Shown here: one piece after another, positions 19,348 through 28,129 of the stretch
Layout of the letters: each line of letters starts with the position of its first letter
Numbering within the stretch: the stretch's first letter is position 1
Assembly: GCA_903853385.1 (NCBI GenBank)
Contig: CAINTJ010000114.1
Coordinates: forward strand, 1-45,421
Direction: 5' to 3'
Source of the DNA: an uncultured Gammaproteobacteria bacterium
Lineage (GTDB): Bacteria; Pseudomonadota; Gammaproteobacteria; Pseudomonadales; Pseudohongiellaceae
DNA: 45,421 bases
Made by a program: the position numbers and the translations under genes
Notes under the pieces: model-generated
The model's database searches: none
Told to the model about the DNA's origin: nothing
What the model saw: the letters and a program-made list of their open reading frames with translations, nothing else

Positions 19348-20367
19348 ATGAACATAATCATCAGGAAGTGCCGATTAATACTCTCGCAACTTGCATGCGT
19401 GGTGACTGTGGTTGCTGCCATGCCTGCCCAGGCCCAGCTGCTGGCCGGCGAACAAACGGCCACCATCACTGCGTTGCCAGGCGTGATTGCCGCTGATGTG
19501 CACTGGGAGCTGGTGTGGGCCGGCTTTGAAACTGCCGATGGCATTGTGGCTACTGCTGATGGCGGCGTGTTGTTCGCGCAGGAGCAGACTGACACGATCC
19601 GCAAGCTGGACGCCAACAACAACGAGTTTGTTTACATGAAGAATGTCAGCGGTCCCGGCGCGCTCTCGATCGATGCCCAGGGCCGTGTTTATTCGGTGCT
19701 GCGTACGTGTACCGATTCTTCCAAATGGCATTATCAGAGTTGCAACGAACTTACCAAGGTTGTGCAGCTGGCGCCGGAATCGAAGGTGCTACTGAGCAGC
19801 TTTCCTGATGGCCGCTCGCTGGGTCGTCTCAATGATCTGATTGCCGATGGCAAGGGCGGTGTGTACTTCACCGTTGGAGGTGCTTATTACGTGAATGCTG
19901 AAGGCAAGATGAGTGTGGTGGCCGAAGACAAGAACCTTAGTACCAATGGCATCATGCTGAGTCGCGATGGCAAAACTCTTTATGTCACCAACAACAAAGT
20001 GGTAGTTGCCTTTGATGTGGCAAAGGATGGCACCACCAGCAACCGTCGCGATTTCGTGACGCTCAATGGTGATGATGGCGCTGATGGCATGGCCATCGAC
20101 AGCGAAGGCCGGCTTTATATCACCGGCAGCAAGGGCATCCATGTCGCTTCCGAGAAAGGCGCCTATCTTGGTTTGATTCCCACCAAGCGTCGTCCGATTA
20201 CGCTGGCCTTCGCTGGCGCCGACAAATCCATTCTTTATGCGCCGTCCATGGGCGCAGTCGGGCCGGACGGTAAAGCCTGGGCTACACCAACGGGTACTCG
20301 CAACGTTGCGATGACTGTTTATCGCATAAAATTGCAAAGCCATGGCTTCGCAGGCAGACCTAAATAG
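19348..20367 (+). CDS. Secreted SMP-30/gluconolactonase-like beta-propeller protein
   Basis: Start ATG 19348 gives a signal peptide (basic start MNIIIRKCR, hydrophobic core, cleavage after MPAQAQ) and about 339 residues. Repeated short strands such as GIVATADGGVLFAQEQTDTI, LSIDAQGRVYSVLR, LNDLIADGKGGVYFT and GMAIDSEGRLYITG are typical of SMP-30/LRE (lactonase or strictosidine-synthase-like) six-bladed propellers. Acidic and Asn residues in LNDLIAD and TNGIMLS are candidate metal ligands. Family members hydrolyse lactones or phosphotriesters, but substrate cannot be read from sequence. The upstream start at 19261 is rejected because it has no signal peptide. It lies 160 bp after the TonB-C-like gene and 28 bp before the kinase. 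Confidence 0.8.
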   Translation: MNIIIRKCRLILSQLACVVTVVAAMPAQAQLLAGEQTATITALPGVIAADVHWELVWAGFETADGIVATADGGVLFAQEQTDTIRKLDANNNEFVYMKNVSGPGALSIDAQGRVYSVLRTCTDSSKWHYQSCNELTKVVQLAPESKVLLSSFPDGRSLGRLNDLIADGKGGVYFTVGGAYYVNAEGKMSVVAEDKNLSTNGIMLSRDGKTLYVTNNKVVVAFDVAKDGTTSNRRDFVTLNGDDGADGMAIDSEGRLYITGSKGIHVASEKGAYLGLIPTKRRPITLAFAGADKSILYAPSMGAVGPDGKAWATPTGTRNVAMTVYRIKLQSHGFAGRPK

Positions 20368-20395
20368 CGCAGGATTTTTGGCGCCCTACTGACGC

Positions 20396-22192
20396 ATGAG
20401 CAATCCAGCGGACAAACCAAGGCCCTTTTCACGCAGCATTTCAGCCAGCGGAATCGAACTCACGCCCAAGCAGCAGTCGGACCAGGACTTGCTGGATCAA
20501 TCCGGCATGGGCGGGCTCTTTTTCACCATCGGTGCAGCAGCACTAACCATTGTGGAGCCCCTTATCTGGCAAAAGCCCCTGGTGGCCGTTGTGTTCCTGT
20601 CGTTGATGGGAGTGTTGATGCTGATCAGGCTTTATTTGTACTTCACCTTGCCGGCAATGACCGGGTTTGTCCTCCCCAAGCTCTATTACACCAGTGTGCT
20701 GGGCAATGCTGCAGTATGGGGTGTTTATGCGGCCTGGATTGTCAGTCTGCCGCATGAGTTGAGTACCGGCGGTGTTATCGTCTTCGCTTTGTCAGCCGGG
20801 GCTGCCAGCGGTGGCTCCGTGTCCACGGCGATGGATTTGCGCCTCACGCGCGCCTTGCTGATGTGTTACCACTTGCCGCTGATTATTTTTTTGCTGTGGA
20901 ATTTTCCCAACCCGCAATTGCTCACACTCGGCTTGCTGTTGATTCTCTACTGGGTGTACCTCTACCTGCTGTCCAACAAGCAGCATCAAGCCTACTGGAA
21001 TGTGGTGAACACCACCGAGAAATTGCGGAAACAGACACAGGAGCTGGCAGAGGCGCGCAATGAGGCACTCAAAGCCAACCAGATACGCGCTGCTTTTCTC
21101 GCCCACATCAGTCATGAAATACGCGCTCCCATCAATGGCATCATCGGAATGGCAGGCGATCTGGTGGTGAGCCCGCTGGATGATGGACAGCGGGATCAGG
21201 TCAATGTGATTCTGCAGTCAGGCAAGCTGGCATTGGGCCTGATCAATGATGTGATGGATTTTTCCGACATCAATCACGACGCGGTGCTGATTGGCCAAGT
21301 AGATGTGGATTTGCTGGATGTGGGCAATGACACGATAAATGTGCTGGAGCCAGCGGTAAGGCCCCGCGGCAATCGCATTGAACTGATCGATAAATTACAA
21401 GGCAAAACCTGGGTCAAGGTAGATCGGCTGCGCTTGCAGCAGCTGCTGATCAACTTGCTCGCCAATGCCAACAAATTCACCCTCAATGGCCGCATCCAGT
21501 TGCATATGTATTACATGCCGGGTTCACGTCCCGAGCAGGACCTCATCCGCTTTGAAGTGCATGATGAGGGGCCGCTCATAACCGCCGCCCAGCAAAAACA
21601 ACTGCTGGAGGCTTACCAACAGACGGGCAGGTCGGACCCAAGTTCGCGTGGTGCTGGCCTGGGGCTTGCCATCTGCAGCCGCTTGATCAAATTGCTGGGC
21701 GGCAGGCTGGGTATCAAGAGTGACCTGCAGCATGGCTCCTGTTTCTGGTTTGAAATTCCGCTGGTGCCCGGCGTGCCTGTTGCCAAAGTCAGCCCGGCAT
21801 TGTACAAAACTGATAATCACCGTCCGGCGCTGGTGCTGGTGGTGGAAGACAACCTGATGAGCCAGAAGGTCGTTATGGCTTATCTTAACAAGTTGCAATA
21901 TCCCTTTGTGAATGCAGAAAGCGGGCAGCAGGCTTTTGATGCGTGCATCCAGCGCCGGCCAACCCACATTCTGATGGATTGTGGGTTGCCGGATATCAGC
22001 GGCATGGAAGTTACCCGTCGTATTCGCAAGATGGAGCAGGAACAAACCCTGCCACCATGCATCATTATTGCAGTCACTGCTTATGGCGCCGGCAATATCG
22101 TTGATGAATGTTTTGCAGCTGGCATGAATGACCATCTGCCCAAACCCGTTACTTTGCGTACCTTGCAAGGCATGCTGGATAAATGGGGCTGA
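20396..22192 (+). CDS. Membrane hybrid histidine kinase with receiver domain
   Basis: Signal-transducing kinase with four to six membrane helices (about residues 40-195) and almost no periplasmic loop, so it probably senses within the membrane. A short coiled coil (RKQTQELAEARNEAL) leads to the HisKA domain with HISHEIRAPINGIIGM; the phosphorylated residue should be His240. The HATPase part has a good N box (LLINLLANANKFT) and G2 box (RGAGLGLAICSRLIKLLGG), but the G1 box reads DEGPLI, lacking the usual second Gly. The receiver (about 480-598) has VVEDN, Asp528 in MDCGLPD, and Lys in LPKPV. No output domain and no adjacent response regulator. Phosphotransfer partners must lie elsewhere. It is convergent with yacG, only 24 bp away. 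Confidence 0.9.
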   Translation: MSNPADKPRPFSRSISASGIELTPKQQSDQDLLDQSGMGGLFFTIGAAALTIVEPLIWQKPLVAVVFLSLMGVLMLIRLYLYFTLPAMTGFVLPKLYYTSVLGNAAVWGVYAAWIVSLPHELSTGGVIVFALSAGAASGGSVSTAMDLRLTRALLMCYHLPLIIFLLWNFPNPQLLTLGLLLILYWVYLYLLSNKQHQAYWNVVNTTEKLRKQTQELAEARNEALKANQIRAAFLAHISHEIRAPINGIIGMAGDLVVSPLDDGQRDQVNVILQSGKLALGLINDVMDFSDINHDAVLIGQVDVDLLDVGNDTINVLEPAVRPRGNRIELIDKLQGKTWVKVDRLRLQQLLINLLANANKFTLNGRIQLHMYYMPGSRPEQDLIRFEVHDEGPLITAAQQKQLLEAYQQTGRSDPSSRGAGLGLAICSRLIKLLGGRLGIKSDLQHGSCFWFEIPLVPGVPVAKVSPALYKTDNHRPALVLVVEDNLMSQKVVMAYLNKLQYPFVNAESGQQAFDACIQRRPTHILMDCGLPDISGMEVTRRIRKMEQEQTLPPCIIIAVTAYGAGNIVDECFAAGMNDHLPKPVTLRTLQGMLDKWG

Positions 22193-22216
22193 GCTCCCGC
22201 TGTCGTTGCAATGTCA

Positions 22217-22450
22217 TCATTGTGCGTCGTCGGCATCAGGATCGAATTCATCGGGTGGTGACTGCGCCGGAATGCTGTGACGCTCGCTGGCCCATTCTCC
22301 AAAGTCAATCAGTTGGCATTTTTTGCTGCAAAAGGGCCGATAGGGTTCAGTCTCCCGCCACACCACAGTTTTGCGACAGGTAGGGCAGATCACGATCCGC
22401 TGTACTGTGGCTGTACTGTCAGAGGCCGGGGGTGGTGTATTGTCTTGCAT
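22217..22450 (-). CDS. yacG: DNA gyrase inhibitor / zinc-binding protein YacG
   Basis: Small zinc protein; the E. coli homologue binds GyrB and inhibits gyrase. The treble-clef ligands are seen: CPTC (about residues 22-25) and CSKKC (about 41-45), with the family signature [18 protein letters not shown]. Start ATG 22450 (77 aa) is preferred; the upstream in-frame start at 22507 lies deep in coaE. The gene overlaps the coaE 3' end by 32 bp and is the last gene of the pilBCD-coaE-yacG operon. The C-terminal tail is acidic, as is common. Confidence 0.92.
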   Translation of the reverse strand: MQDNTPPPASDSTATVQRIVICPTCRKTVVWRETEPYRPFCSKKCQLIDFGEWASERHSIPAQSPPDEFDPDADDAQ

Positions 22451-23054
22451 GGGCCAGTTTCTCGTAGCGTTCAAAATACTCGGCAACCTGTCGGTCAAGG
22501 TTGGCAAGATCGCCGTTGTTGTGGATTAGATCAGTTGCCCGTGCCACTCGCTCAGTGCGAGGCAGCTGGATCTGCATGATGCGGTGCACTTCGTCTTCGC
22601 TGCAATGATCACGCTCACGCGTGCGCTCGATTTGCAGAGTTTCATCGGTATCCACTACCAGAATACGATCGGCAAAATCATAGGATTTGCTTTCCAGCAA
22701 TAACGGCGCTGCCAGAATCAGCCAGCTGCTGGCTGATTCATTGATTTTTTCCAGAATGGCGGAGCGAATCAGTGGATGCAATATCGCTTCGGCCTGATGG
22801 CGCGCATGAGGATCGGAAAAGATCAGCTGACGCAAGCGCTGCCGTTGCAGTGAGCCATCAGCCGTCAACAGATCCTGACCCAGCAAGGCAATCAGTTGCT
22901 GCAGGGCAATAGAGCCTGGTGCCACCAGCGTGCGGCCGATCTGGTCGGCATCAATGATCTCAACCCCGCGTTTGGCAAACATCTGGCACACAGTGGTTTT
23001 GCCGCTGCCGATGCCGCCAGTGAGGCCGATAATCATGGGCCGCAGCTGTGACAT
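22419..23054 (-). CDS. coaE: Dephospho-CoA kinase CoaE
   Basis: Catalyses the last step of coenzyme A synthesis, phosphorylating dephospho-CoA at the 3'-hydroxyl. Walker [15 protein letters not shown] is at about residues 9-22, followed by IDADQIGR, the CoaE-specific nucleoside motif. [16 protein letters not shown] and [20 protein letters not shown] are also typical. ATG 23054 gives 211 aa, the family length, and lies 2 bp from the pilD stop. An in-frame extension to 23345 reads the opposite frame of pilD and is rejected. Confidence 0.96.
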   Translation of the reverse strand: MSQLRPMIIGLTGGIGSGKTTVCQMFAKRGVEIIDADQIGRTLVAPGSIALQQLIALLGQDLLTADGSLQRQRLRQLIFSDPHARHQAEAILHPLIRSAILEKINESASSWLILAAPLLLESKSYDFADRILVVDTDETLQIERTRERDHCSEDEVHRIMQIQLPRTERVARATDLIHNNGDLANLDRQVAEYFERYEKLAHARQYTTPGL

Positions 23055-23056
23055 GG

Positions 23057-23938
23057 TCAGCTCAGCAGTGAATAGAGTTTGCCGGTCAGCATATGCCCCC
23101 ACAGCAAAGCCAGGAACCCTGCAAACGCAAGATAGGGGCCGAACGGAATCGGCACATCGCGTTTGTGTCCCTTGAACATGATGAGACTGATGCCGACGAT
23201 TGCACCTACCAGTGACGATAGCAGGATGACGAGTGGCAGTGACTGCCAGCCCAGCCAGGCGCCGAGCGCTGCCAGCAGTTTGAAGTCGCCATAGCCCATG
23301 CCTTCCTTGCCGGTCAGCAGTTTGAAGGCCCAATACACCACCCACAGCACCAGATAGCCGCCAATGGCACCCAGCACTGCGTCAGGCAAGGGCACAACTG
23401 CGCCCTTGATGTTGACCAGTAGGCCCAGCCACAGCAGTGGCAAGGTCAGATCATCAGGCAACAGTTGATGATCGACATCAATCATGGTCAGCACAATCAG
23501 GATCCAGGTGAAGACCAGCAGGGCAAGCGTAAGCCAGGATAAGCCATAGTAGGCCACAACCAGACAGCTCAGTGCGGCAGTGACGCACTCCATGATGGGA
23601 TAGCGCAGCGAGATTGGGGCCTGGCAATGTTTGCATTTGCCGCGCTGCCACAAATAGCTGAATACCGGGATATTCTCGAGTGCACTGATACGGTGTTTGC
23701 AGTGGGGACAATGTGAATCAGGTTTGGCGAGATTGAAAACATCAAAACCGCTGCCGGCAGTCGCTGGTGGCGGCATGTCCAGGAATTCATGGCACTGCAT
23801 GCGCCAGTCGCGCTCCATCATCTTCGGCAGGCGGTAGATGACCACATTGAGAAAGCTGCCAACCAGCAACCCGATCATAACCGCATAGGTCAGCAGCACT
23901 ATGCCATGGGTAGCAAAGAATTCAACGAAAGCGTTCAT
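23057..23938 (-). CDS. pilD: Type IV prepilin peptidase / N-methyltransferase PilD
   Basis: Polytopic inner-membrane aspartyl protease that cuts prepilin leaders and N-methylates the new N-terminus. The cytoplasmic domain carries the paired cysteines CPHC (77-80) and CKHC (102-105). The two catalytic aspartates are Asp154 in TMIDVDHQLLPDD and Asp218 in GMGYGDFK. At least seven membrane segments are visible, and 293 aa is full length. Because prepilin peptidases are shared, it could also serve a type II secretion system. It lies 9 bp after pilC. Confidence 0.96.
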   Translation of the reverse strand: MNAFVEFFATHGIVLLTYAVMIGLLVGSFLNVVIYRLPKMMERDWRMQCHEFLDMPPPATAGSGFDVFNLAKPDSHCPHCKHRISALENIPVFSYLWQRGKCKHCQAPISLRYPIMECVTAALSCLVVAYYGLSWLTLALLVFTWILIVLTMIDVDHQLLPDDLTLPLLWLGLLVNIKGAVVPLPDAVLGAIGGYLVLWVVYWAFKLLTGKEGMGYGDFKLLAALGAWLGWQSLPLVILLSSLVGAIVGISLIMFKGHKRDVPIPFGPYLAFAGFLALLWGHMLTGKLYSLLS

Positions 23939-23947
23939 GAGGGTTCC

Positions 23948-25174
23948 TTAGACTACAGAGCCGATCTGGAAGATCGGCAAATACATCGCGATCATGAGGC
24001 CGCCCACCAGTACCCCAAGGACGGCCATGATCAAGGGTTCCATCATGGCGGTCAGACCATCGACGGCGTTGTCGACTTCGGCTTCGTAGAAATTGGCACA
24101 TTTGTCGAGCATGGCATCCAGTGCGCCGGATTCTTCGCCGATCGATACCATTTGCAGGATCATGATCGGAAAAATCTGGGCCGCGCGCAATGAGTAGGTC
24201 AACTGCTGGCCGGTTGTCACATCGTCACGTACTTTCATCAAGGCGTTGCGATATACCACATTGCCGGTGGCGCCGGCACATGAGGCGAGCGCATCAGGCA
24301 GTGGTACGCCAGCTGCAAAGGTGGTGGAAAGCGTGCGGGTAAAACGTGCCAGTGCGGATTTTTCAATGATCTCACCCATCACTGGCATTTTCAGTGAAAA
24401 GCGCTCGACGCCTTCGGAAAATTTCTTGGAGCGTACCCGGGCTTCCTTGAATGCCGCGACTGCCGCAACGACAATGCCCAGTACCACATACCACCAGGCG
24501 ATCATGAAATCGGAAATATGCAGTACAAACAATGTGAACGCCGGCAACTGTGCACCGAAACTGGAGAACGTAGCGGCGAACTGCGGTACCACTTTAATCA
24601 GCAGAATGGCAGTCACGATCCCGGCGATACTGACGATGGTGATCGGGTAGTTCATCGCCTTCTTGATCTTGGCTTTCAATGCTTCCGACTTTTCCTTGTA
24701 AGTGGCCAGACGCTCCAGCATGGTTTCCAGCGCACCGGATTGTTCGCCGGCTTCGACCAGATTGCAAAACAGCTCATCAAACTGGCGCGGATGTTTGCGG
24801 ACGGAATCGGCAAAATTCAAGCCTGAACTCACGTCGTCGCGAATTTTCAGTACAACTTCGCGCATGCTGGGGTTTTCCAGGCCTTCACCAACGATTTCAA
24901 AAGACTGCACCAGCGGAATGCCGGCCTTCATCATCGTTGCCAGCTGACGAGTGAAGATGGCGATGTCCATCGGTTTGATTTTTTTCTTGCTGGCGCCAGC
25001 CAGAAAGCTGGCGGATTTCTTGGCCACCTTGTCGACACGAATGCCCTGCTTGCGCAACTGCACTTTTACCGATGCAATGTTGGCACCGGCCAGTTCGCCT
25101 TTTATTGCATTGCCCTTGGAGTCTTTGCCGGACCATTTGAAGACGTCAATCTTTTTCCCGGTTGGGGCTGCCAT
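23948..25174 (-). CDS. pilC: Type IV pilus inner-membrane platform protein PilC
   Basis: GspF/PilC family platform protein that couples the PilB/PilT motors to pilin insertion. Two homologous T2SSF domains are seen. The first starts near MDIAIFTRQLATMMKAGIPL and the second near SALARFTRTLSTTFAAGVPL, each followed by ESGALETML or ESGALDAML. Three membrane segments are visible. ATG 25174 (408 aa) matches the P. aeruginosa length; an extension to 25246 would overlap pilB. It lies 22 bp after pilB. Confidence 0.96.
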   Translation of the reverse strand: MAAPTGKKIDVFKWSGKDSKGNAIKGELAGANIASVKVQLRKQGIRVDKVAKKSASFLAGASKKKIKPMDIAIFTRQLATMMKAGIPLVQSFEIVGEGLENPSMREVVLKIRDDVSSGLNFADSVRKHPRQFDELFCNLVEAGEQSGALETMLERLATYKEKSEALKAKIKKAMNYPITIVSIAGIVTAILLIKVVPQFAATFSSFGAQLPAFTLFVLHISDFMIAWWYVVLGIVVAAVAAFKEARVRSKKFSEGVERFSLKMPVMGEIIEKSALARFTRTLSTTFAAGVPLPDALASCAGATGNVVYRNALMKVRDDVTTGQQLTYSLRAAQIFPIMILQMVSIGEESGALDAMLDKCANFYEAEVDNAVDGLTAMMEPLIMAVLGVLVGGLMIAMYLPIFQIGSVV

Positions 25175-25196
25175 AATTGTGTCCAGTATGTCGTGC

Positions 25197-26912
25197 TCAG
25201 GAAGTGATGCGGTTGGCTTCAGCGAGACTGGTAAACCCTTGAGCAACTTTCATCAAGGCTGAAGTCCGCAGATTATTGTAGCCCTCGGCGCGGGCGATAT
25301 CCGCGATCTGTATCGAAGTTCCATTATCCATGATGGCGCGGGCTATCCGGTCAGTGATCGGCATTACCTGATAAACACCAACCCGGCCCTTGTAGCCATC
25401 GTTGCAGCGTTCACAACCTACGGCACCAAAGACCTGCAGGTTGGGAAGTTGTGCTTCGGTAAACCCTTCCTGCAACAGGATGCGAGGCGGCAACCGCAGC
25501 GGTTTTTTGCAATGGCCGCACAATTTGCGTGCCAGACGCTGGGCAATGATGAGCGTGATGGAAGTGGCAAGGTTGTAGGACGGAATGCCCATGTTCATAA
25601 GGCGGGTCAGGGTTTCCGGTGCGCTGTTGGTGTGCAGTGTCGATAACACCAAGTGACCGGTTTGTGAGGCCTTGATGGCAATCTCGGCGGTTTCCAGGTC
25701 ACGAATCTCGCCCACCATCACCACGTCCGGATCCTGACGCAAAAAGGCACGCAAAGCCGTGGCAAAATCGAGCCCTACTTTTGCGTTCACCGCCACCTGG
25801 TTGACCCCTTCCAGGTTGATCTCGACCGGATCTTCGGCGGTGGAAATGTTCCTTTCATGGGTGTTGAGAATATTGAGGCCCGTGTAGAGCGATACGGTTT
25901 TGCCACTGCCGGTGGGGCCGGTTACCAGAATGAGGCCTTGATGCTGGTGCAGTGCATTCAGGTATAGCTGTTTCTGTGAAGGTTCATAACCCAGCACATC
26001 AATGCCGAGCTGCGCACTGCTGGCATCGAGGATGCGCAATACGATTTTTTCTCCCCATAGCGTGGGCAGAGTGTTGACGCGGAAATCCACCGATTTTGTG
26101 CGTGACAGTTTCAGTTTGATACGACCGTCCTGCGGCATGCGCTTCTCGGAGATGTCCATGTTGGACATGATCTTCACGCGGGAGCAGATGCGCATGGCAA
26201 TATTGAGGGGAGGGCGCGTGACTTCTTTCAGGATGCCATCCACCCGGAAGCGCACCCGGTAGATTTTCTCGTAGGGCTCGATATGTATATCTGATGCGCC
26301 CATTTTCATCGCATCGACCAGCAGTTTGTTGACGAAGCGGACGATGGGAGTTTCATCTTCGGCATTGGCAACATCTTCTTCATCAAGGCCGGCTTTGTCG
26401 TCTACCAGCTCAATGTCGAGATCTTCCAGACCCATGCTCGACAGGTCGTCGAATTTGCCGGCTTCTTCTTCCGGGCTTTTGACCAGGCTTTCGATCAACT
26501 GGTGCAGTTTGTCATCTTCAACCACGATGAGATCGATCGAGCTGCCGGTGTTGAATTTGATTTCATCAATACCGGTCTGGTTGGAAGGATCTGACACGGC
26601 CAGGAACATTTTGTGCCCTTTCTTGAGAATGGGCAGCATGTTGTGCTTTTGCAGCAGTTTGCTATCGACCTGACCAAGCGGAAACGCTGTCGGGTCCATT
26701 GCTGAAATGTCTAGCAGTGGCAGGCCGAATTCCTGGCTGGCAGTTTTGGCGATGACTTTGCTGTCGATCAGACGATTCTTGACCAGATGGCGCACCAGCG
26801 GCGTGCCGTTCTTGTCCGCCGTTGTGAAGGCAGCAAGCGCTACCTCCCGCTCCAGCAGGTTCTCGGCAACCAATAGCCGGGCCAGGCCGGTGATCGTTGT
26901 GTCAGTGCTCAT
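25197..26912 (-). CDS. pilB: Type IV pilus extension ATPase PilB
   Basis: Hexameric secretion ATPase powering pilus polymerisation. An N-terminal MshEN-type domain (ITGLARLLVAENLLEREVAL, then GLPLLDISAM), which in homologues can bind c-di-GMP, is followed by the ATPase core. Walker A is GPTGSGKTVSLYTGL; the Asp box, Walker B (RQDPDVVMVGEIRDLETAEI) and His box (TGHLVLSTLHTNSAP) are all intact. The zinc tetracysteine CGHC ... CERC is present near residues 460-500. Start ATG 26912 (571 aa) is chosen over 26933 by alignment with Pseudomonas PilB. It is the first gene of the operon; the sequence upstream holds no pilA. Confidence 0.97.
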   Translation of the reverse strand: MSTDTTITGLARLLVAENLLEREVALAAFTTADKNGTPLVRHLVKNRLIDSKVIAKTASQEFGLPLLDISAMDPTAFPLGQVDSKLLQKHNMLPILKKGHKMFLAVSDPSNQTGIDEIKFNTGSSIDLIVVEDDKLHQLIESLVKSPEEEAGKFDDLSSMGLEDLDIELVDDKAGLDEEDVANAEDETPIVRFVNKLLVDAMKMGASDIHIEPYEKIYRVRFRVDGILKEVTRPPLNIAMRICSRVKIMSNMDISEKRMPQDGRIKLKLSRTKSVDFRVNTLPTLWGEKIVLRILDASSAQLGIDVLGYEPSQKQLYLNALHQHQGLILVTGPTGSGKTVSLYTGLNILNTHERNISTAEDPVEINLEGVNQVAVNAKVGLDFATALRAFLRQDPDVVMVGEIRDLETAEIAIKASQTGHLVLSTLHTNSAPETLTRLMNMGIPSYNLATSITLIIAQRLARKLCGHCKKPLRLPPRILLQEGFTEAQLPNLQVFGAVGCERCNDGYKGRVGVYQVMPITDRIARAIMDNGTSIQIADIARAEGYNNLRTSALMKVAQGFTSLAEANRITS

Positions 26913-27062
26913 TGCTTGATTGAACTGTTGCATTGTTCTTCGAGCATTCCAAAGTGGGTCTGCCAGCAGTTTGGGTGCGCGGCACTAGTTCTTGCCAGGC
27001 TTTCTAGTAGTTTAATTGAACTTTGTGATTTTTCTAGGAAATCCCTTGTGCAAAAGTGCAAT

Positions 27063-27074
27063 CTTTGTACAAAG
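27063..27074. promoter_or_regulatory. 12-bp palindrome in the pilB/glycosyltransferase divergent gap
   Basis: CTTTGTACAAAG is a perfect palindrome in the AT-rich region between pilB and the divergent glycosyltransferase. It is preceded by a run containing two TGCAA motifs (27051-27061). It could be an operator for either gene; no promoter can be confidently aligned to it. Chance occurrence is possible. Confidence 0.3.
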
Positions 27075-27158
27075 TCCACACAATTGGCGCCCGGCTGACT
27101 CAGGCGCGTTTCGCAAATGGAGGCTATCGCCTCCCGATCCGCCCGCAAGGAGAGGAAT

Positions 27159-28022
27159 GTGGTTTCAGATGTTCAATTGTCAATTGTAATGCCCGCCAAG
27201 AATGAGGCCATCAATTTGCAGAAATTACTGCCTGTACTCCAGGCGACTTTGCCGGGAGCGGAAATCATTGTCGTCAATGACGGCTCCACCGATGACACGG
27301 TGAGCCTGTGCAGCAAGCTGGGCGTGAAGGTGGTCAGCCACCAATACAGCAAGGGCAATGGTGCCAGCATCAAGACCGGTGCCCGTAATGCCACGCGGGA
27401 TACCGTGGTGTTCATGGATGGCGACGGCCAGCACAAACCGGCCGACATCCTGCGCCTGCTGGAGCTTTACCAACAAGGCTATGACATGGTGGTCGGAGCC
27501 CGCAGCGCTGCGACCCAGGCCAGCATGGGGCGTCTGGTGGCCAATACGATCTATAACCGGCTGTCCAGCTGGATGGCCAACCATACCATCCGTGATCTCA
27601 CTTCCGGGTTTCGTATTGTCAATCGCCAGAAATTTCTCAAATTCCTGTATCTGTTGCCCAACGGCTTTTCCTATCCGACCACTATCACGATGTCATTTTT
27701 CCGGGCGGGTTACTCGGTAGCCTATGTCGATATTGAGGCCGGCAAACGCGAAGGTAAAAGTCATATCAGCCTGGTGAAGGATGGTGTGAGGTTCTTCCTG
27801 ATCATATTCAAGATCGGAACTCTCTACTCCCCTCTCAAGATATTCTTGCCGATTGCCGGCAGCTTTTTCGGCCTGGGGATCGCCTATTATTTCTATACTT
27901 TTATCAACTACCACACTTTTACCAACATGAGTGCAGTGCTGTTTCTCAGTGCTATCATTGTATTTCTGATCGGACTTGTTTCTGAACAGGTCACCACGCT
28001 GATTTACAAGGACTCGGAATAA
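27159..28022 (+). CDS. Family 2 glycosyltransferase with C-terminal membrane helices
   Basis: GT-A fold glycosyltransferase of the dolichyl-phosphate-mannose-synthase/undecaprenyl-phosphate type. It shows LSIVMPAKNEAINLQKLLP at the N-terminus, VVNDGSTDDT, then the metal-binding FMDGDGQHKP and DLTSGFRIVNR. Two hydrophobic segments near the C-terminus (about 220-285) suggest membrane anchoring. It probably moves a sugar from a nucleotide donor to a polyprenyl phosphate. I chose GTG 27159 because AAGGAG lies 6 bases upstream and the protein then starts just before the conserved strand (287 aa); an in-frame ATG at 27117 is the alternative. It occupies the place between nadC and pilB where Pseudomonas has pilA. 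A role in pilin or envelope glycosylation is speculation. Confidence 0.88.
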   Translation: MVSDVQLSIVMPAKNEAINLQKLLPVLQATLPGAEIIVVNDGSTDDTVSLCSKLGVKVVSHQYSKGNGASIKTGARNATRDTVVFMDGDGQHKPADILRLLELYQQGYDMVVGARSAATQASMGRLVANTIYNRLSSWMANHTIRDLTSGFRIVNRQKFLKFLYLLPNGFSYPTTITMSFFRAGYSVAYVDIEAGKREGKSHISLVKDGVRFFLIIFKIGTLYSPLKIFLPIAGSFFGLGIAYYFYTFINYHTFTNMSAVLFLSAIIVFLIGLVSEQVTTLIYKDSE

Positions 28023-28023
28023 C

Positions 28024-28044
28024 GCCGGAAAAACCGGCTTTTTT
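28024..28044 (+). terminator. Rho-independent terminator after the glycosyltransferase
   Basis: GCCGG (28024-28028), loop AAAAA, CCGGC (28034-28038), then six Ts to 28044. It starts 2 bases after the stop codon. It separates this gene from the convergent nadC. The rest of the gap to 28129 holds nothing I recognise. Confidence 0.85.
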
Positions 28045-28129
28045 GTCAAATCAGCAATGGAGCATAAAGTTAATCAAAGGTTTCAAGACAGCCGGCCTGA
28101 AGCTTGTAGTAGTCACCATGGTGCCGGCG

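Noticed and set aside
26981-26996. Possible sigma-54 promoter GGCAC ... TTGCC near pilB
   Set aside because: Spacing between GG and GC is 11 bases, one too many for the -24/-12 rule on either strand.
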